A stretch of 64,000 bases of DNA from Xestospongia bergquistia (taxonomy: Eukaryota > Porifera > Demospongiae > Haplosclerida > Petrosiidae), in the NCBI GenBank assembly GCA_963965975.1, contig OZ014412.1, forward strand, positions 498,501-562,500, read 5' to 3'. The position numbers and the translations under genes are program-made. This document shows, piece by piece, positions 1 through 13,538 of the stretch; the first letter of the stretch is position 1; each line of letters begins with the position of its first letter. The notes beneath the pieces were generated by a model. The model saw only the letters and a list, made by a program, of their open reading frames with translations, was not told the origin of the DNA and ran no database searches.

Positions 1-451
1 ATTGAAATCGTTATAGCAGTCCCTGTCAGACCTTCACATTATACTTATAGATATATTGCTTAACTTGACACATGACTAAAATACTACACACGCACATTAT
101 AATATATAATATATTATATATATGATACTGCAGGTAATATAAGCAGGAATAACACATATTGGGACCACTGAGAATAGATCTTTAACTTTTTACTCTAATA
201 GCTATAGAGCTGGCTATGCAATACTTATGATTTTAAAATACAGACAATTAACAAGTATACTAGAAATATGTTGATACACAGGTTTGTCTAGTGCCTGACT
301 TAGTCTTTGATCTTATTCAACTTCACAATGCTCTTTTAATATGTCAGCTTTTTCCTTTCTTCAGGTTCGTTAATCGACTCCACCCAACATACATTCCATT
401 ATGTATTTCCTTCTGTTTGAAATGGACTAGTAGAATTTTCTCTCTACAAAG
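1..451. other. 5' flank of R1, no gene seen
   Basis: AT-rich sequence without a supportable exon or RNA gene. It holds the upstream region of the receptor gene starting at 452. I see no clear core promoter. Confidence 0.4.
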
Positions 452-2396
452 ATGTCTACCTTATACTTAATACTGATTGTGATAAATATTGTATTAACTC
501 TTGTCCAAACAGTTGGTAAGTAACATCATTATTACTATTATATATAATAATATTACTGTTATATAGAGATTGTAGTTCATCCTCAATCAATCAATACCAT
601 TCTCAACTCAACAGTTTCTTTTACTTGTGAAGCTGATGTTTCTTTAATTGTTTTTGAAGTTAATAATGAGCTAGCATCTCTTAAGATTATAGAAAGCAAA
701 GGGTTTCAACAACAGTCTACAGAGACTCTCAGTGACAATAAGTGGAGAAGAGTGTTAATAGTTGAAGCATTAGAAGATAACAATAATACTAATATATCAT
801 GTAGAGCTATTGGCTCAGAGATAGCATACAGTGACATTGCTGTATTAAGAATACAAGGTGAGCTAATATTATAGATGTCATATTATATATTGATGTAGGT
901 TTACTAGCTCCTGCTAAAGATCTAACTGCTACAGTTCTCAATGGATCTAGTGTCTTACTGATGTGGTCTGCACCATATACATTGGATAATGTACCCATCA
1001 CTGGATATAACATCAATGATGATCAAGGAACACTTATAGGCTCAGTTAATACTACTGAGTACATCCTGACATCTAGTAATGATGATCCATGTAATGTAAC
1101 TACTGTATATGTCTCTGGTATTAATGGAGCTGGTATAGGAAATAGTAATAATGTCATGTACTATATTGCTAGAGGTATAGAGGTGCCTTTTAGAAAAATA
1201 AATCAGTTTATATTTTAGCTCCCAAGATTGGCTATAAACACTTATTAATATCAATAGAAACAACAGTTTATGATACAACAATATCAATGCAAGTATTTAT
1301 TGATGTAAGTATAAAGATATCATAACAATGAAAATAAACTGAATATTATTATAATATATACAGGTGAGTCATCTTTGTCCTGGAGAGTATCCTACTAGTG
1401 TAGATATTATAATAAAGAATTCTACTGGTCATATAGTACATAGTCTCACTGATGGTACATTGTCTCTTATTACTGGACACCAATTTGTTGTCAATGAGTA
1501 TATTATATTGTCTAGTAAAGTTAATATACCTATCTCAACTGAGGTTACATTCAGTAATCTTGATGGAGAATTTAATGTGTTAACAGATGTGGAGTTCAGT
1601 AAGTCTATATATTATCTCCTGTTTATTAATTGTTTGTTTTATTATAGTAACTTCAGTTAATATCAGTGTTAATAATAACAGTATTTGTATCCAATGTTAT
1701 TATATTAATAATACTACTAAATTAGGATGTCAAGTGGATCTAGTCAATGATAGTAAAGTACTTTATAGTGTCCAATTATTAAAGAATTCAACTACTAACA
1801 AAGCTAATGATTGCATAGTAAATATATCAAGTGGTTACTATGACGTCTATACATATGATATTAATGAGAATAGTACAATAAATACTGTTCCTATTGATAT
1901 CATATATCAAGTATTTGTACCTACTGAGTTGATACTACCATCATCATCAACAACAACAACAACAACAACAACAATACTACCTTCATGTAAGTATTATCTT
2001 GTGTCACTGATAACTATATATATTTCATTATAGCTCAGTCTAATCTTAGTTCTACTAAGACTTTTATTATTACTATATCAACCACTATATCAGTTATAAT
2101 AGTTGTAACAATAATTGTGGCTATAATTGTTATTATTATTATTACCGCTGTCAAGAGATCTCAACAAAGTATATATATATTCTCTTTATGTACAATATAA
2201 TGTTATTATATTATTAGGTCACAATATAACTGATAATGATGTTAACACACAAAAGAATGAAGCTTATGATATTATTGGACAGTTTAAAATGAAAATAGTT
2301 CGTAATGTATCATATGAAGATGTCACAACTCCTCCTAATAGAGCACATGATTATGTTAATGTTAGAAACAATAATGATAGGATTTGTTTTCATTAA
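452..2396 (+). CDS. R1: short-form Ig/FN3 receptor with tyrosine-rich tail
   Basis: Eight-exon model: 452-515, 567-857, 899-1174, 1219-1304, 1364-1598, 1648-1986, 2034-2168, 2218-2396. All introns are GT/AG and the model closes at 534 aa. Exon 1 is a signal peptide. Exon 2 is an Ig-like domain with cysteines in SFTCEA and NISCRA. Exon 3 is FN3 (MWSAPYTLDNVPITGYNI). Exons 4+5 form a split beta domain, and exon 6 is the membrane-proximal four-cysteine domain ending in a polythreonine stretch coded by an ACA repeat (about 1945-1977). Exon 7 is a hydrophobic helix followed by KRSQQ. The tail has AYDII, VSYEDV (fits the ITIM consensus) and DYVNV (YxN, the class of site bound by GRB2 SH2 domains). 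The exon 6-8 modules of the longer paralogues are absent. Role inferred: cell-surface recognition with tyrosine signalling; the ligand is unknown. Exons 4-6 are more divergent than in the other family members. Confidence 0.85.
1945..1977 (+). repeat. ACA trinucleotide run coding polythreonine
   Basis: About eight ACA codons in R1 just outside the membrane give a Ser/Thr-rich stalk, a likely O-glycosylated and length-variable spacer. Confidence 0.8.
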
Positions 2397-2734
2397 CTCA
2401 GTCTATCATTTCAAAATGACATAAATATTATTTCTATACTCACAATATATAAATATTATTTGATACTCAATAATTGTTCAATTAATATAGAGAACTGATA
2501 TTGCAAATAATAAAAGTTAAAATGCTCAATCTCTCTCTCTTAAGTCAATGGTCTACAAATTAAGATAATAGTGTGCTAAGATGTACATTGTGTTCCAATT
2601 ACAAGAACATGTTGTGTTTGTTTAGTAGAGGTAACTCCCTCAAGTTCATTGATCTTTGTCCTTAAAAATAGTTTATATATGTAATTAAATAAAATTGAAT
2701 ATAATGATCATTTGACACACAAAGTATTAATTAA
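2397..2734. other. Spacer between convergent R1 and R2
   Basis: Gene-free sequence between two converging 3' ends. It must hold both polyadenylation regions. I see no other structure. Confidence 0.5.
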
Positions 2735-5592
2735 CTATCTTGGTAATTGATGATCTCTCATAACAAGACCTACAATAAAGTCATATTATGTAATATATTA
2801 TAAGAGTACTTACTGTCATGATAGTTCTCAGGAGAGTCTTCTTCAATATGACCAGGTAATGGTCCTTCATTATGATATCCTATCTGGTGTTGAGGTGATA
2901 TCAATATTGGCTTTACTTCACTGGTACTGGTAAGAGAAGGAGATGTTAGTCCTCCAGTGATCTCTTTATCATTGGACGTTTGTTTGGTAGTATCTGATGT
3001 CTTGTTAGCTTTAGCTGGTATAGGAGGTGGTATATCATCATCTTGTACATTAGCTGGTATTATAGTAATATTAGGTATTGAAGGTTTTATATCATCATAA
3101 GATGGCTGGCTGGTAGAAGTTAAATAAACATCATCGACTATATTGTTGTGGTCTTCTATAGTAGTACTAGAAGATTCTAGTAGATGACGAGTATCCTCAT
3201 GACTATTATCTCTGGTAGAATGACGTGAAGTTATTATACATCCACCAGTAGGATGTGATACTGTACCATGTAGAACAACTAATCCAAAATCAGTATCTGA
3301 AACACTGATATTAGGAGGAAAATTAATTAATATAAAATTATTTATTGTACCCTGAACTTGTTCTTCCATCACTTTCAACATGTTTATCTATAGTTTTAAA
3401 ATGTTAGCACTTTATATATAATATATTAATTTACCTTGTTTGTGTTTTCTATAAAAACATATAATTATAATAATGAGTACTATAATAACACATGATACTA
3501 CTACTAGTAGTAATATAAAAATAATAATAACAGCTAAAACATCATCTAAAAAAAAAAGTAATGATATCATTTAATTAAATATAATATTAACAAACCACTT
3601 AATTTGTTTTTATTCTCTCCTCCTCTTCCTCCTCCATGTTGATTAGCTAATAAAGAGATCTTTATAATAACAAAGTGATCAATATGACATACTTGATGGT
3701 ATAAAGATGACTTCACTCCAAGCAGGTCTTGGGGCTTTATTACCATATTTATCAATATCATATACACTGATATTAGTATTATTAAATCCAGAGGGCACAT
3801 ATAGACATTGAGTCAATGTATTATTGAAATAGAAAGTATAGTTGTAGATAGATCCATTAATTGGATGTTCAAACTCAACTATACATCCCAAAGCTGAGTT
3901 ATTTTGAATGATAGTAACTTCAATACACACTCTACTAGTATTATCAACCTGACAGATGGTCACATTCTGAATACTGTGAGTAGCTATAATAATATATTAA
4001 ATATATGAGGTCAGTTAGGTTAGTAAAGGGATTTCCCCACTATATATTAACAAAGTCATCACATAATTGATTACTCACTTACAAATGTTCTTTTTAATAG
4101 TGTCTTCTCCGACAATATTAGAAAAAATGAACTGAAGAGAACAGAACTGGTACTTCTTTATCTTATACATATTATGATGATGTCCTCCAAACTCAATATG
4201 TCTCCTCATTTTATGACTAGATAGTTTGTACTTAGTAACATGTTCTCTCTGACCACACCTCCTTATAATCTTCAAATCAGTTGGAGTACAGTTCAGACAT
4301 AACTGTAACTATAAGTTTAATATAAACAATTAGTATATATAATTATGATCAACTGACCTCAGCTTGAACATGTATACAAACATGTTTATCATTACATTCT
4401 CTTACATGTACATTAGAATTAATAAATACTGGTTCTATTAGAGGAGATAATAGTTAGTGATCATAATATTAATATCCACTTACTACTTGGGAATAAGATA
4501 GTATAGTTTGATGACATACCATTTCCAGCTCCATTTACTGGTAATATGTTAATGATATATGATTCATTTAGATATGGAGCAGGCACTGATATTATAAAGC
4601 AGGTATCATTAGTAGTAATAGTATATACCATATTGTTGTATACAGAGAGAGTGATTACAAAATACATTGGTACATTATCCAGTGAAAATGGTTGCTGATA
4701 AAAGAGTTCAAAGGTGTCTGGAGTCAAGTAGTAATGATGTTTGTTAGTCACTTCATGAAGAATACCTTAATAAAAGGAGGTGATCATATGATAATATGTG
4801 TTAGCAAGTCAGAGACATTATGTAAAGACAGAGATCCATAATAGCCACATAATATTATGTACTTAGTGCTGTACAATATAATTTATTTAACATCGACCTT
4901 GTCTCACCTTGTATCTTCAACATAACTATGTCACCATCTACTGTCTTTCCATTAACAGCTCTACATGATATATTAGTATTATTGTCATCTTGTAATGCTT
5001 TAGCTGTTAATACTCTTCTAACTTTACCATTACCAAGAGTAACTTGAAAATGCTGACTAAATCCTCTGTTAACAATGTCTGAAGTAGCTGCTGAGGTATC
5101 ATTAACTCTAAAGATAATATCTTCGGCAACAGCTTCACAAGTAAAATTAACTGTTGAGTTGAGTGTGGTATTGACTGACTGAGGATTAAGTGTGATCTCT
5201 ATATAAAAATAATGATGATATACACAAATGTCTTTTAACTATAACATGGGGGCATTAAAAGCCAGATATTAGAAATAAAGTTCTCAAGAGTTTTATTGCT
5301 ATATGTAAATTAATTGATGTTATTGTTAAGGAAACTTGAAGGACAAGAATTAATCTGCCTCCATTTCTTGTCAGTAAAAAAATATGAGCTTCCAATGTTG
5401 ATATGTATCAGTTCCTCTTGAGAGTATTCTAAATATAGTAACACACTCCTAAGACTTATAATCAGGCAGTTTTTAGTCAATTACATGACAACATTATACT
5501 TCTTTCTATCTTTATACTACATATATTTGGTAATAGAACTTACCAACTGTATGAACAATAATAAATAATGTCATCACTGTAAGTATCTCCAT
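2735..5592 (-). CDS. R2: divergent short-form Ig/FN3 receptor, tail C
   Basis: Minus-strand exons: 5544-5592 (signal peptide), 4908-5198 (Ig-like), 4484-4765 (FN3), 4358-4434 and 4083-4308 (split beta domain), 3693-3983 (membrane-proximal domain), 3435-3545 (transmembrane helix, then FYRKHKQ), a tail exon ending at 2814, and 2735-2769 (C-terminus SLVMRDHQLPR). The ectodomain is the most divergent here and, as in R1, lacks exons 6-8. The tail exon carries PSYDDI, one NVQDDDIPPPIPA unit, GYHNE and ENYHD. Problem: the transmembrane exon ends in phase 1, and the obvious acceptor (exon from 3387) then puts the long tail out of frame, giving about 16 residues and a stop (about 458 aa). An internal acceptor (exon from 3371) restores the family tail (639 aa). 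The phase-1-to-0 adapter exon of the paralogues is missing. The gene could be frame-damaged or alternatively spliced. Confidence 0.75.
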
Positions 5593-5941
5593 ATTGACTA
5601 TAAGAATATATAAAATATCACATAATGTATATCACTGTTGAAACACACATACACACACACACGCTATCTATAACACACGACTAACCTACCCATGATGTCA
5701 GAGACGATGGTTTGAAGTTGTATATTGAGGCTAAAAAGAGAACGTCGCTTAACAAAAAATTAATAATACTATAATAATTAATAACTTATTCATTTTGGGG
5801 GCGTAAGAACTCTACTAGTTGTTAGCACTTATGAAGATATTCTACTTCAAATGATTGATGTATGTAGCTTGTTGATCCATTTGTGTTTAAATGTTTATTT
5901 ATATATTTATTGAATATATATCCTTTGTGTGTAGTATTGAG
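5593..5941. promoter_or_regulatory. Probable bidirectional promoter of R2 and R3
   Basis: Only 349 bases separate the start codons of two divergent receptor genes, so both promoters must lie here or overlap the first exons. It contains a short AC dinucleotide run (about 5648-5662). Inferred from arrangement only. Confidence 0.5.
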
Positions 5942-8402
5942 ATGTCTTCTATCTTGCCACTGATACTAATTCTGATAATATCTACTTCATCAGTTCTTGT
6001 TCATACAGCTAGTAAGTATCAAAAAATTATTATAATCACTATTAACATATTGTTACACAGATATTACAGTTCATCCTCAGTCAGTGAATACTACTCTCAA
6101 CTCAACAGTTAATTTTACTTGTGAAGCTATTGCTGATACTATTATCTTTCGAGTTAATAATGTCTCGGCAGCTAATGTAAAAGTTGTTAACAAAGGATAT
6201 ACTCAACAACCACAAGACCCTCTCAGTGGTGGTATAAAGAGAAGAGTGTTATTAGCTAAAGCACTAGTTGACAACAATAATACTAATATATCATGTAAAG
6301 CTATTAATTCAGAAAATGTATTCAGTGATATTGCTGTATTAAGAATACAAGGTGAGCTAATGTTATAGATGTCATATTATTATAATATATTAATGTAGGT
6401 TTACTAGCTCCTGTTAAAGATCTAACTGCTACAGTTCTCAATGGATCTAGTGTGTTACTGATATGGTCTGCACCATATACATTGGATAATGTACCTATCA
6501 CTGGATATAACATCTATGATGATCAAGGAACACTTATAGATACAGTTAATACTACTGAGTACATTGTAACATCTAGTAATGATGATCCATGTAATGTAAC
6601 TACTGTATATGTCTCTGGTATTAATGGAGCTGGTATAGGAGATAATAATCTTATTATGTACTATATTGTTAGAGGTAACACATTTCAATATTTAGTGATA
6701 GTATAAATTGTTTATCATTGATTTCTTCTTTTTCTTTCAGTTCCTCAAACTGTTCAAGTATCAGTTGTTCCAAATGTAGAGGGAAATATTACTTTATTCA
6801 ATGTGTTTATCAATGTCAGTTTAATAGTATAATATGTATATTATAACTAATAGATCCATAGATATTATAATGTACATCATTTGTTTAATTAATATATCAG
6901 ATTGTCTTCTCATACACTAGGTCAGTGGTCTATGTTTCGGTGAGTATCCTACTAATGTTATAGTAAATATCAAGGACTCTAATGATGTTCTACAACAAAC
7001 ATTATCTCATAATGTGACACTGTCTTTAGTTAATAATCAACTGATAATAGTTAATATATCATCACCTGTTAACTTGAGGACATATCTTGTTGAGGTAACT
7101 CTTAGTAATCCAGCTGGACAGTTTGATCATACTATCAATGTATTTCAATTTGGTAAGTTATATATCACATGTTATGTTGTGTGTATGTATTATCTCTTGT
7201 ATGAGACAGGTTTTCTTACTTCTGTTCTCAATATCTCTTCATCACTTGACAACTGTACTACTATTACTCTCAGTTGGGATCGTCCTAATGTAGACAGTAG
7301 AGTCCAGATATCTTACTATATACTACTGATATATGATGATGTCAACAAGATGTTATTACAAAATGTATCTATTAATGGAAATGAATACAAGTATGAAGAT
7401 GAGGAATTATTTCGTCATCGATATACATATACCATATATGGTATAAATGAACTGGGTGAAGGAGAACATAACAATAGTACCTTCTCTTTTCAAAGAGGTT
7501 AGTTAAAATAACTAATATGTGTGTTTATTTTATCATGTCATTTTAGCTCCAAGATCTGCTAAAGAAAATACTACATTTACTATTCTATCCTATATAAATA
7601 ATGAAGTCAACTTGATGTTTAATATACCAGTGAGTCTATCCAATAGTAGTTACTATATGATTATCATAGTTACTGTAGATTATTCTGGAATGTTCATCTG
7701 AAGCTCCAGAGAATGCTACAGTCACTGTACAATGTGATAATGTAGTTATATTTAATAAAATATATCTAGTAGAATTTTCAAGTCAAATTATGAACATAAC
7801 AGATAATCAACTTCTGCCAGCCCCTCAAAATCAACTCTGTAGTTTGTCTATTATCTTCAGTAATAATGCTGGACACAGTGATCCATTGATGTTTGATTTA
7901 AGTAAGAGATACTAAACATACAAAGACTAATATCTCATTTCTATATTGTAGATATCTCCAATATTAGAGATGCCACTCCCACTATTCAATCCCAATCTAT
8001 CCTACTGGTCATGCCATCTTCCACTAATGGATTATCAAAACATGAATCTTTAAGTTCTGCTAGTATGATAACAATTATAATTAAATATTTATATGTATAA
8101 CTTCTCTTTCTCTAGTTATAATAGTTACCATTATGATCATCATTAGTATCTTAATAATACTAATTATCTCCAGTGTTTGTGTGGGTGTTTATTATATAAA
8201 GAAGATACACAGTATGTATATCATGTATAGATGTAATATAATATAATTATATTATATTATAGAGTGTAATAGTATTGATGATGATATAACTATACAACAT
8301 AATATATCATATGAAGATACTAAACAATATCAGATAAAATTGACACGGAATACATCTTATGAACTTGTTACAATAACACCTGATTATGTTGATATCATTT
8401 GA
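5942..8402 (+). CDS. R3: long-form Ig/FN3 receptor without the exon-9 domain
   Basis: Eleven exons: 5942-6011, 6061-6351, 6399-6674, 6741-6814, 6921-7152, 7210-7497, 7547-7629, 7679-7901, 7952-8062, 8116-8211, 8263-8402. The model closes at 627 aa. Order: signal peptide, Ig-like domain (NFTCEA...NISCKA), FN3 (IWSAPYTLDNVPITGYNI), split beta domain (5/6 kb end VSGLCFGEYPTN), FN3 (LSWDRPNVDSRV), split domain of exons 7+8 (ECSSEAPENATVTVQC), then a unique Ser/Thr-rich linker in place of the four-cysteine domain. A 25-residue helix ends in YYIKKIH. The tail has ISYEDT, KQYQI, TSYELV and DYVDII at the C-terminus, so four tyrosines in about 45 residues. The Ig exon resembles R2, its divergent neighbour. 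Likely a signalling cell-surface receptor; the ligand is unknown. Confidence 0.88.
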
Positions 8403-8882
8403 ACATAATTATTATTGTAATAATTTAGTTTGATAATATACCAAATACATGGATTGTTTAAAAGATTATAATAAAACTATTACTAAATTATAAAGTGACA
8501 GTTTTTATGTCTTCGGTCAGTGATAATAAAGTATTATAATCTAACATGTGACTATTATAACTATATGATATTGTATTTCATCATCTACTGTGATATTATA
8601 TATCATAGTAGATGATGATATATATCAGATATTTGTCTATTTTTATAAGATAATGTACTACACAAGTAACACAACATATGTAATACTATCAATATTGATA
8701 TTACAATAATCATGGAAGAAAGAAAACTATTTACATTAATATTTGCTATAAATTGAACTCCATCAATTTTTCTTCACTTTATATAAGCATTGAATATTAT
8801 TGAGATGGATGTTAAAGATGATTTATTAACAATAATAGTAATATTAATGATAATAGTAATAGTAATGATAATAATGATAGTG

Positions 8883-8933
<51 letters not shown>

Positions 8934-9159
8934 TGTAATTATAATGATAATAGTAATAGTAATGGTAATTGTTACTCAAATGGACCAAACACACAACTCA
9001 AAGTAAAGTTATTTTAAGTGACCTAAAACAAACTCTGTTTAATTATAGTAACTATTATTCAGTATTTTCCCAGGGAGTCTCCCTGTTATATGAATTTACT
9101 TATTATTTAATATTGTGATTACATACATTATATGTCTAACCAAACTTCACTGACATATG
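8403..9159. other. R3 3' flank with AAT microsatellite
   Basis: No gene. From about 8885 to 8933 there is an (AAT)n run. The sequence from about 8985 onward is repeated at about 22465, marking the left edge of a large duplicated block. Confidence 0.6.
8885..8933. repeat. (AAT)n microsatellite
   Basis: About 16 uninterrupted TAA/AAT units. The open frames across it (Asn or Tyr runs) are artefacts of the repeat. Confidence 0.95.
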
Positions 9160-9480
9160 ATCCTCTTAACTGAAGAGAAAGGAACTGACTTTTCTCTATG
9201 TACATAATACAATGACACCTGATCAATGGTCATAATTCAGTGACTTGACTTCAGTTTTACACATACATATATTTTATTCACATTAGAATTAATTGACATT
9301 GGTTCTAAGGAAACAATAGTTAGTGATCACGATATCTACTTACCACTTGAAATGGTTACTGACAATAAAGTTTAAAGGTGTCCAGAAACAGTAAGTATAA
9401 AGTAAGTTTTAATAGTTACTTTATTTTATAGGTCCTGAATAAAAGGAAGTAATTATCTAATAAGTTATGTTTGTAAAGAA
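9160..9480 (-). pseudogene. Fossil of an R2-like receptor
   Basis: Read on the minus strand, scattered blocks match R2. They include the start of its FN3 exon near 4740 (9360-9400 here), its exon at 4358-4434 (9285-9310) and part of its exon at 4083-4308 (9165-9215). The middle of the FN3 exon is deleted and all frames are broken. The same decayed fossil recurs at 22646-22965, so it died before the block was duplicated. Confidence 0.6.
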
Positions 9481-10683
9481 ATAGTAAGCATAACATTTTA
9501 AAAGAGGACATCAAAAGAGAGACAGTTGGAATGAAGCATTCTTTTGTTAACTGAACAGTGTATATATCTATATTGTTGAAATAAGAGTCAATATCAAATG
9601 TACTATTAGTCACAGTACATGTTACAATATACATCCTCTGGGATTATCCATTCTTTCAGATAAAAATCATCACGTAATATGACAATTAATTTATATGATT
9701 TTCCTTGTATAAATTTTCTTCCAAAGAAAACAGAAAATTTAAATTCTATTTGCTAGTGTTATTTCATGATATAAGGTGTTATTAACTCTCAGTTGTTAAA
9801 CATTGATAACAATTTCACTTTCTATCAGTCAAGTGTCTCTTATGTTATAAACTGAATTAAAAGCAATGATAGCTATTTGTAACAATTTTATAGCTACTGT
9901 TATCTCTGAACTATACTTCACCTGATTTAAGATAAAAATGAGATGTGATCAACAAACATTGACTAGTCATGAAATGAACTAAGAAATTAAATTAGTTCCA
10001 TATAATAAAAGTCATAGAAATATATCAATAAAACTATATTATCATTTTTCACATCTGCTACTCTGAAAACAGATGTTACATTAGATCACAACTCATCTAT
10101 ATTTTTGCTATAAATCATCTATTGATAAGAACAATACCAATTTTTAAGACACAAAATGCCTTGATCTGTTAATCTCTCAATAACAGATATATTTTGTCAG
10201 TATTTGTTGAATTCAAAAATGTTACATACTACTCCTCTAGTAGTACATATACTTCTACAATAATCACTTAATAGAGACAGTCAAATATAAGGTATTAGCT
10301 ACAACATAGAAAATACAATCATAACAGTTACATAGTCAATGTTTTTTACTAATGTATTAATATGTGTGATACTTGTATTCTACAGCTTTTTAATTTGTAC
10401 TCTACATGTCTTATTCAATGTACCAACCCAATCATGAATTGTATTACATCTCAAATTAATACATCTTTATTAAAGTATTATTACTATATTAATGTTTAAA
10501 TTATTAACAGCATTTTAAATAAAGTACATTTACATTGTTCATTAACTATTTATGTATACATGTTATGACTATTGGTAAGTAATAGTATTATTATCTCTTG
10601 GTAACTAGGGATCTCTCATAATAATAAGCCTGTTATTAATAATAAAGTCATGTTATATAAGAGAGTACTTACTTTCATAATAA
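9481..10683. other. Duplicated non-coding 3' flank of R4
   Basis: No supportable gene. It is closely similar to 22966-24111 and, over its right half, to about 28745-29220, as part of the block that also carries R4, R6 and the broken copy at 29.2-30.7 kb. Confidence 0.6.
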
Positions 10684-13538
10684 TTAGAGTTGGGTCTGAG
10701 AAAACCGTGTGGATATGGTATTTGATGATTTATCAACTGATGCTTCAGTTGATAAATCATCATGGGAAGTAGGTGGATTTAGAGTTTGAGATTTTTTTTC
10801 TGTTTTTAGATTAGAAGAGACATCAGATGATGAAGACACATTATATCGATTGCCTATGAACAAACATTAGTAGAATATCAGTGATATCAATAAAAATATA
10901 TAAACTAACTTTGTTTCAGTTTAGAATAGTTATAAATACATGTAATTATAACAATTAAAATCGTTGTTATAATGATAATAAATATAAGAGATGAAACAAC
11001 AACAACAAATGTAACTAAATAAGGAATTAAAATCAACATTAATATGATTGAAAAATAATTGTTTTACTTATGAAAGATGTTGTTGCACTGCCAGGAGGTA
11101 ATGATGCAATTATTATAACTATGGGTAAGTAAACAAATTAATGAACATATTTCGTTATTAACTCACTTGTAGTAGTTGGTAATATATCAGTTATTATAAT
11201 ATCTCTTAATATTATAGCTGGTAATATTGATGTTAGTGGTATATCATTCTCCACATCATATACATAGACTGTATAATTACCAGCTGGGAGATTATCAATA
11301 CAACCTTGTACAGAAACATCACTTGGACTGTTTTTAATAAATGTTTTGTTCATTGAGGTCACTCCAATCACACTAACATAACATGACTTAGCAGATGGAG
11401 CAGATGAAAATACACACTCCACACATATAGAATTACCATTAGGGTAAGCAGTAGCATTTATAACATCATATGTACCTATATCATATAATAATATCAATAT
11501 ATTACATAATATCACTATCTCTTACTTAAAGTATGTATCAATGGATCACTGTGTCCAGCATTATTAATGAATGTAATAAAGAGGATACATTGATGATGTT
11601 GAGGGACCAACAGATTATCTGTTATGTTCATAGGTTGACTTGAATATTCTATCAGATATATTTTATTAAATATAACTACATTATCACATTGTACAGTGAC
11701 TGTAGCATTCTCTGGAGCTTCAGATAAACATTCCAGAATAATCTACAGTAACTATGATAATTATATAGTAACCACTATTGGATAGACTCACTGGTATATT
11801 AAACATCAACTTGACTTCACTATTTATATAGGACAGAATAGTAAATGTAGTATTTTCTTTAACAGATTTTGGAACTAGATGACATCATAAAATAAACACA
11901 CATATTAGTTATTTTAACTAACCTCTTTGAAAAGAGAAGGTACTATTGTTATGTTCTCCTTCACCCAGTTCATTTATACCATATATGGTATATGTATATC
12001 GATGACGAAATAATTCCTCATCTTCATACTTGTATTCATTTCCATTAATAGATACATTTTGTAATAACATCTTGTTGACATCATTATATATCAGTAGTAT
12101 ATAGTAAGATATCTGGACTCTACTGTCTACATTAGGAGGATCCCAACTGATAGTAATAGTAGTACAGTTGTCAAGTGATGAAGAGATATTGAGAACAGAA
12201 TTAAGTAAACCTGTCTCATACAAAAGATAATACACACACACAATATAACTTGTGATATATAACTTACCAAATGGAAATACATTGATAGTATGATCAAACT
12301 GTCCAGCTGGATTACTAAGAATTACCTCAACAAGATATGTCCTCAAGTTAACAGGTGATGATATATTAACTATTATCAGTTGATTATTAACTAAAGAGAG
12401 TGTCACATTATGAGATAATGTTTGTTGTAGAACATCATTAGAATCCTTGATATTTACTATAACATTAGTAGGATACTCACCAATACATAGACCACTGACC
12501 TAGTATATGAAATATAAAAACAAGACTTATTATAAATGAATTGACATAATAAGATAATTAAACACTATATATAGTAGTATACACATATAACTAACATTTA
12601 TTAATACTTGAAATAAAACAATAGTTTTAACTACTGTTGGGATGATTGATATATATACTTGAGTGTCTGGAACTAAAGTAGAATGAAACACAATAATTGT
12701 ACTTAAATGATTATGCATACCTCTAACAATATAGTACATGATATTATTACTATCTCCTATACCAGCTCCATTAATACCAGAGACATATACAGTAGTTACA
12801 TTACACGGATCATCATTACTAGATGTCAGGATGTACTCAGTAGTATTAACTCTGTCTATAAGTGTTCCTTGATCATCATTGATGTTATATCCAGTGATAG
12901 GTACATTATCCAATGTATATGGTGGAGACCACATCAGTAAGACACTAGATCCATTGAGAACTATAGCAGTTAGATCTTTAACAGGAGTTAGTAAACCTAC
13001 ATTAATATATCATAATAATATGACATCTATAACATTAGCTCACCTTGTATTCTTAATACAGCAATGTCACTATTTATATTCACAGGTGAACCATATGCTA
13101 TACATGATATATTAGTATTGTTATTATCTTTTAAGCCTTTAGCTAATAACATTCTTCTCAGTTTACCACCATTAATAAGATATGCAGGTTGCTGAGTAAA
13201 TCCTTTATTTACAACATCTGATGTATCTGCTGAACTATCATTTACTTGAAAGTCAATCAGATCAGCAACACCTTCACAAGTAAAACTAACTGTTGAGTTA
13301 AGAGTGGTATTGACTGACTGAGGATGAACAGTAATCTCTGTATAAATAGAATACATCATTGAGTAGTGAAGATATTGAAAGTATGTTGTTATTAGTCTCA
13401 TCCTCAGACATGTACAAGTAGGAAAAACTATTTGTAATATTCCTCTATTGGTCTGAGTAGATACTTACCAGCTGAGTGGACAAAAACTCGAACAATACAT
13501 ATCGTCATCACAGTCATTAAGTGTAAGGTAGACATCAT
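10684..13538 (-). CDS. R4: long-form Ig/FN3 receptor, tail B
   Basis: Twelve exons from the start: 13469-13538, 13044-13337, 12721-12996, 12596-12672, 12268-12499, 11923-12210, 11792-11874, 11526-11742, 11167-11475, 11068-11118, 10910-11014, 10684-10853. The model closes at 723 aa with GT/AG throughout. Order: signal peptide of the class with MSTLHLMTV, Ig-like domain (SFTCEG...NISCIA, no tryptophan between the cysteines), FN3, split beta domain, FN3, split domain, four-cysteine domain (ICVECVF...SCYV...GCID), a 17-residue stalk, a helix rich in Val/Ile and a short Ser/Thr-rich tail ending FSQTQL. The tail has one tyrosine (RYNVS) and no ITIM or proline repeat. It may be a decoy or signal through a partner (inference). 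It is a duplicate of R6 and lies head to head with R5. Confidence 0.9.

Noticed and set aside
8790-9017. Open frames rich in Asn or Tyr
   Set aside because: Generated by the (AAT)n microsatellite, with no splice or homology support. The same applies to 22270-22458.
10684-10853. Frameshift in the R4 tail, because another frame reads NSNYYES before a donor-like site
   Set aside because: R6 and the dead copy at 29.2 kb end the same way, in a stop before that site, so the short tail is the normal form of this lineage.
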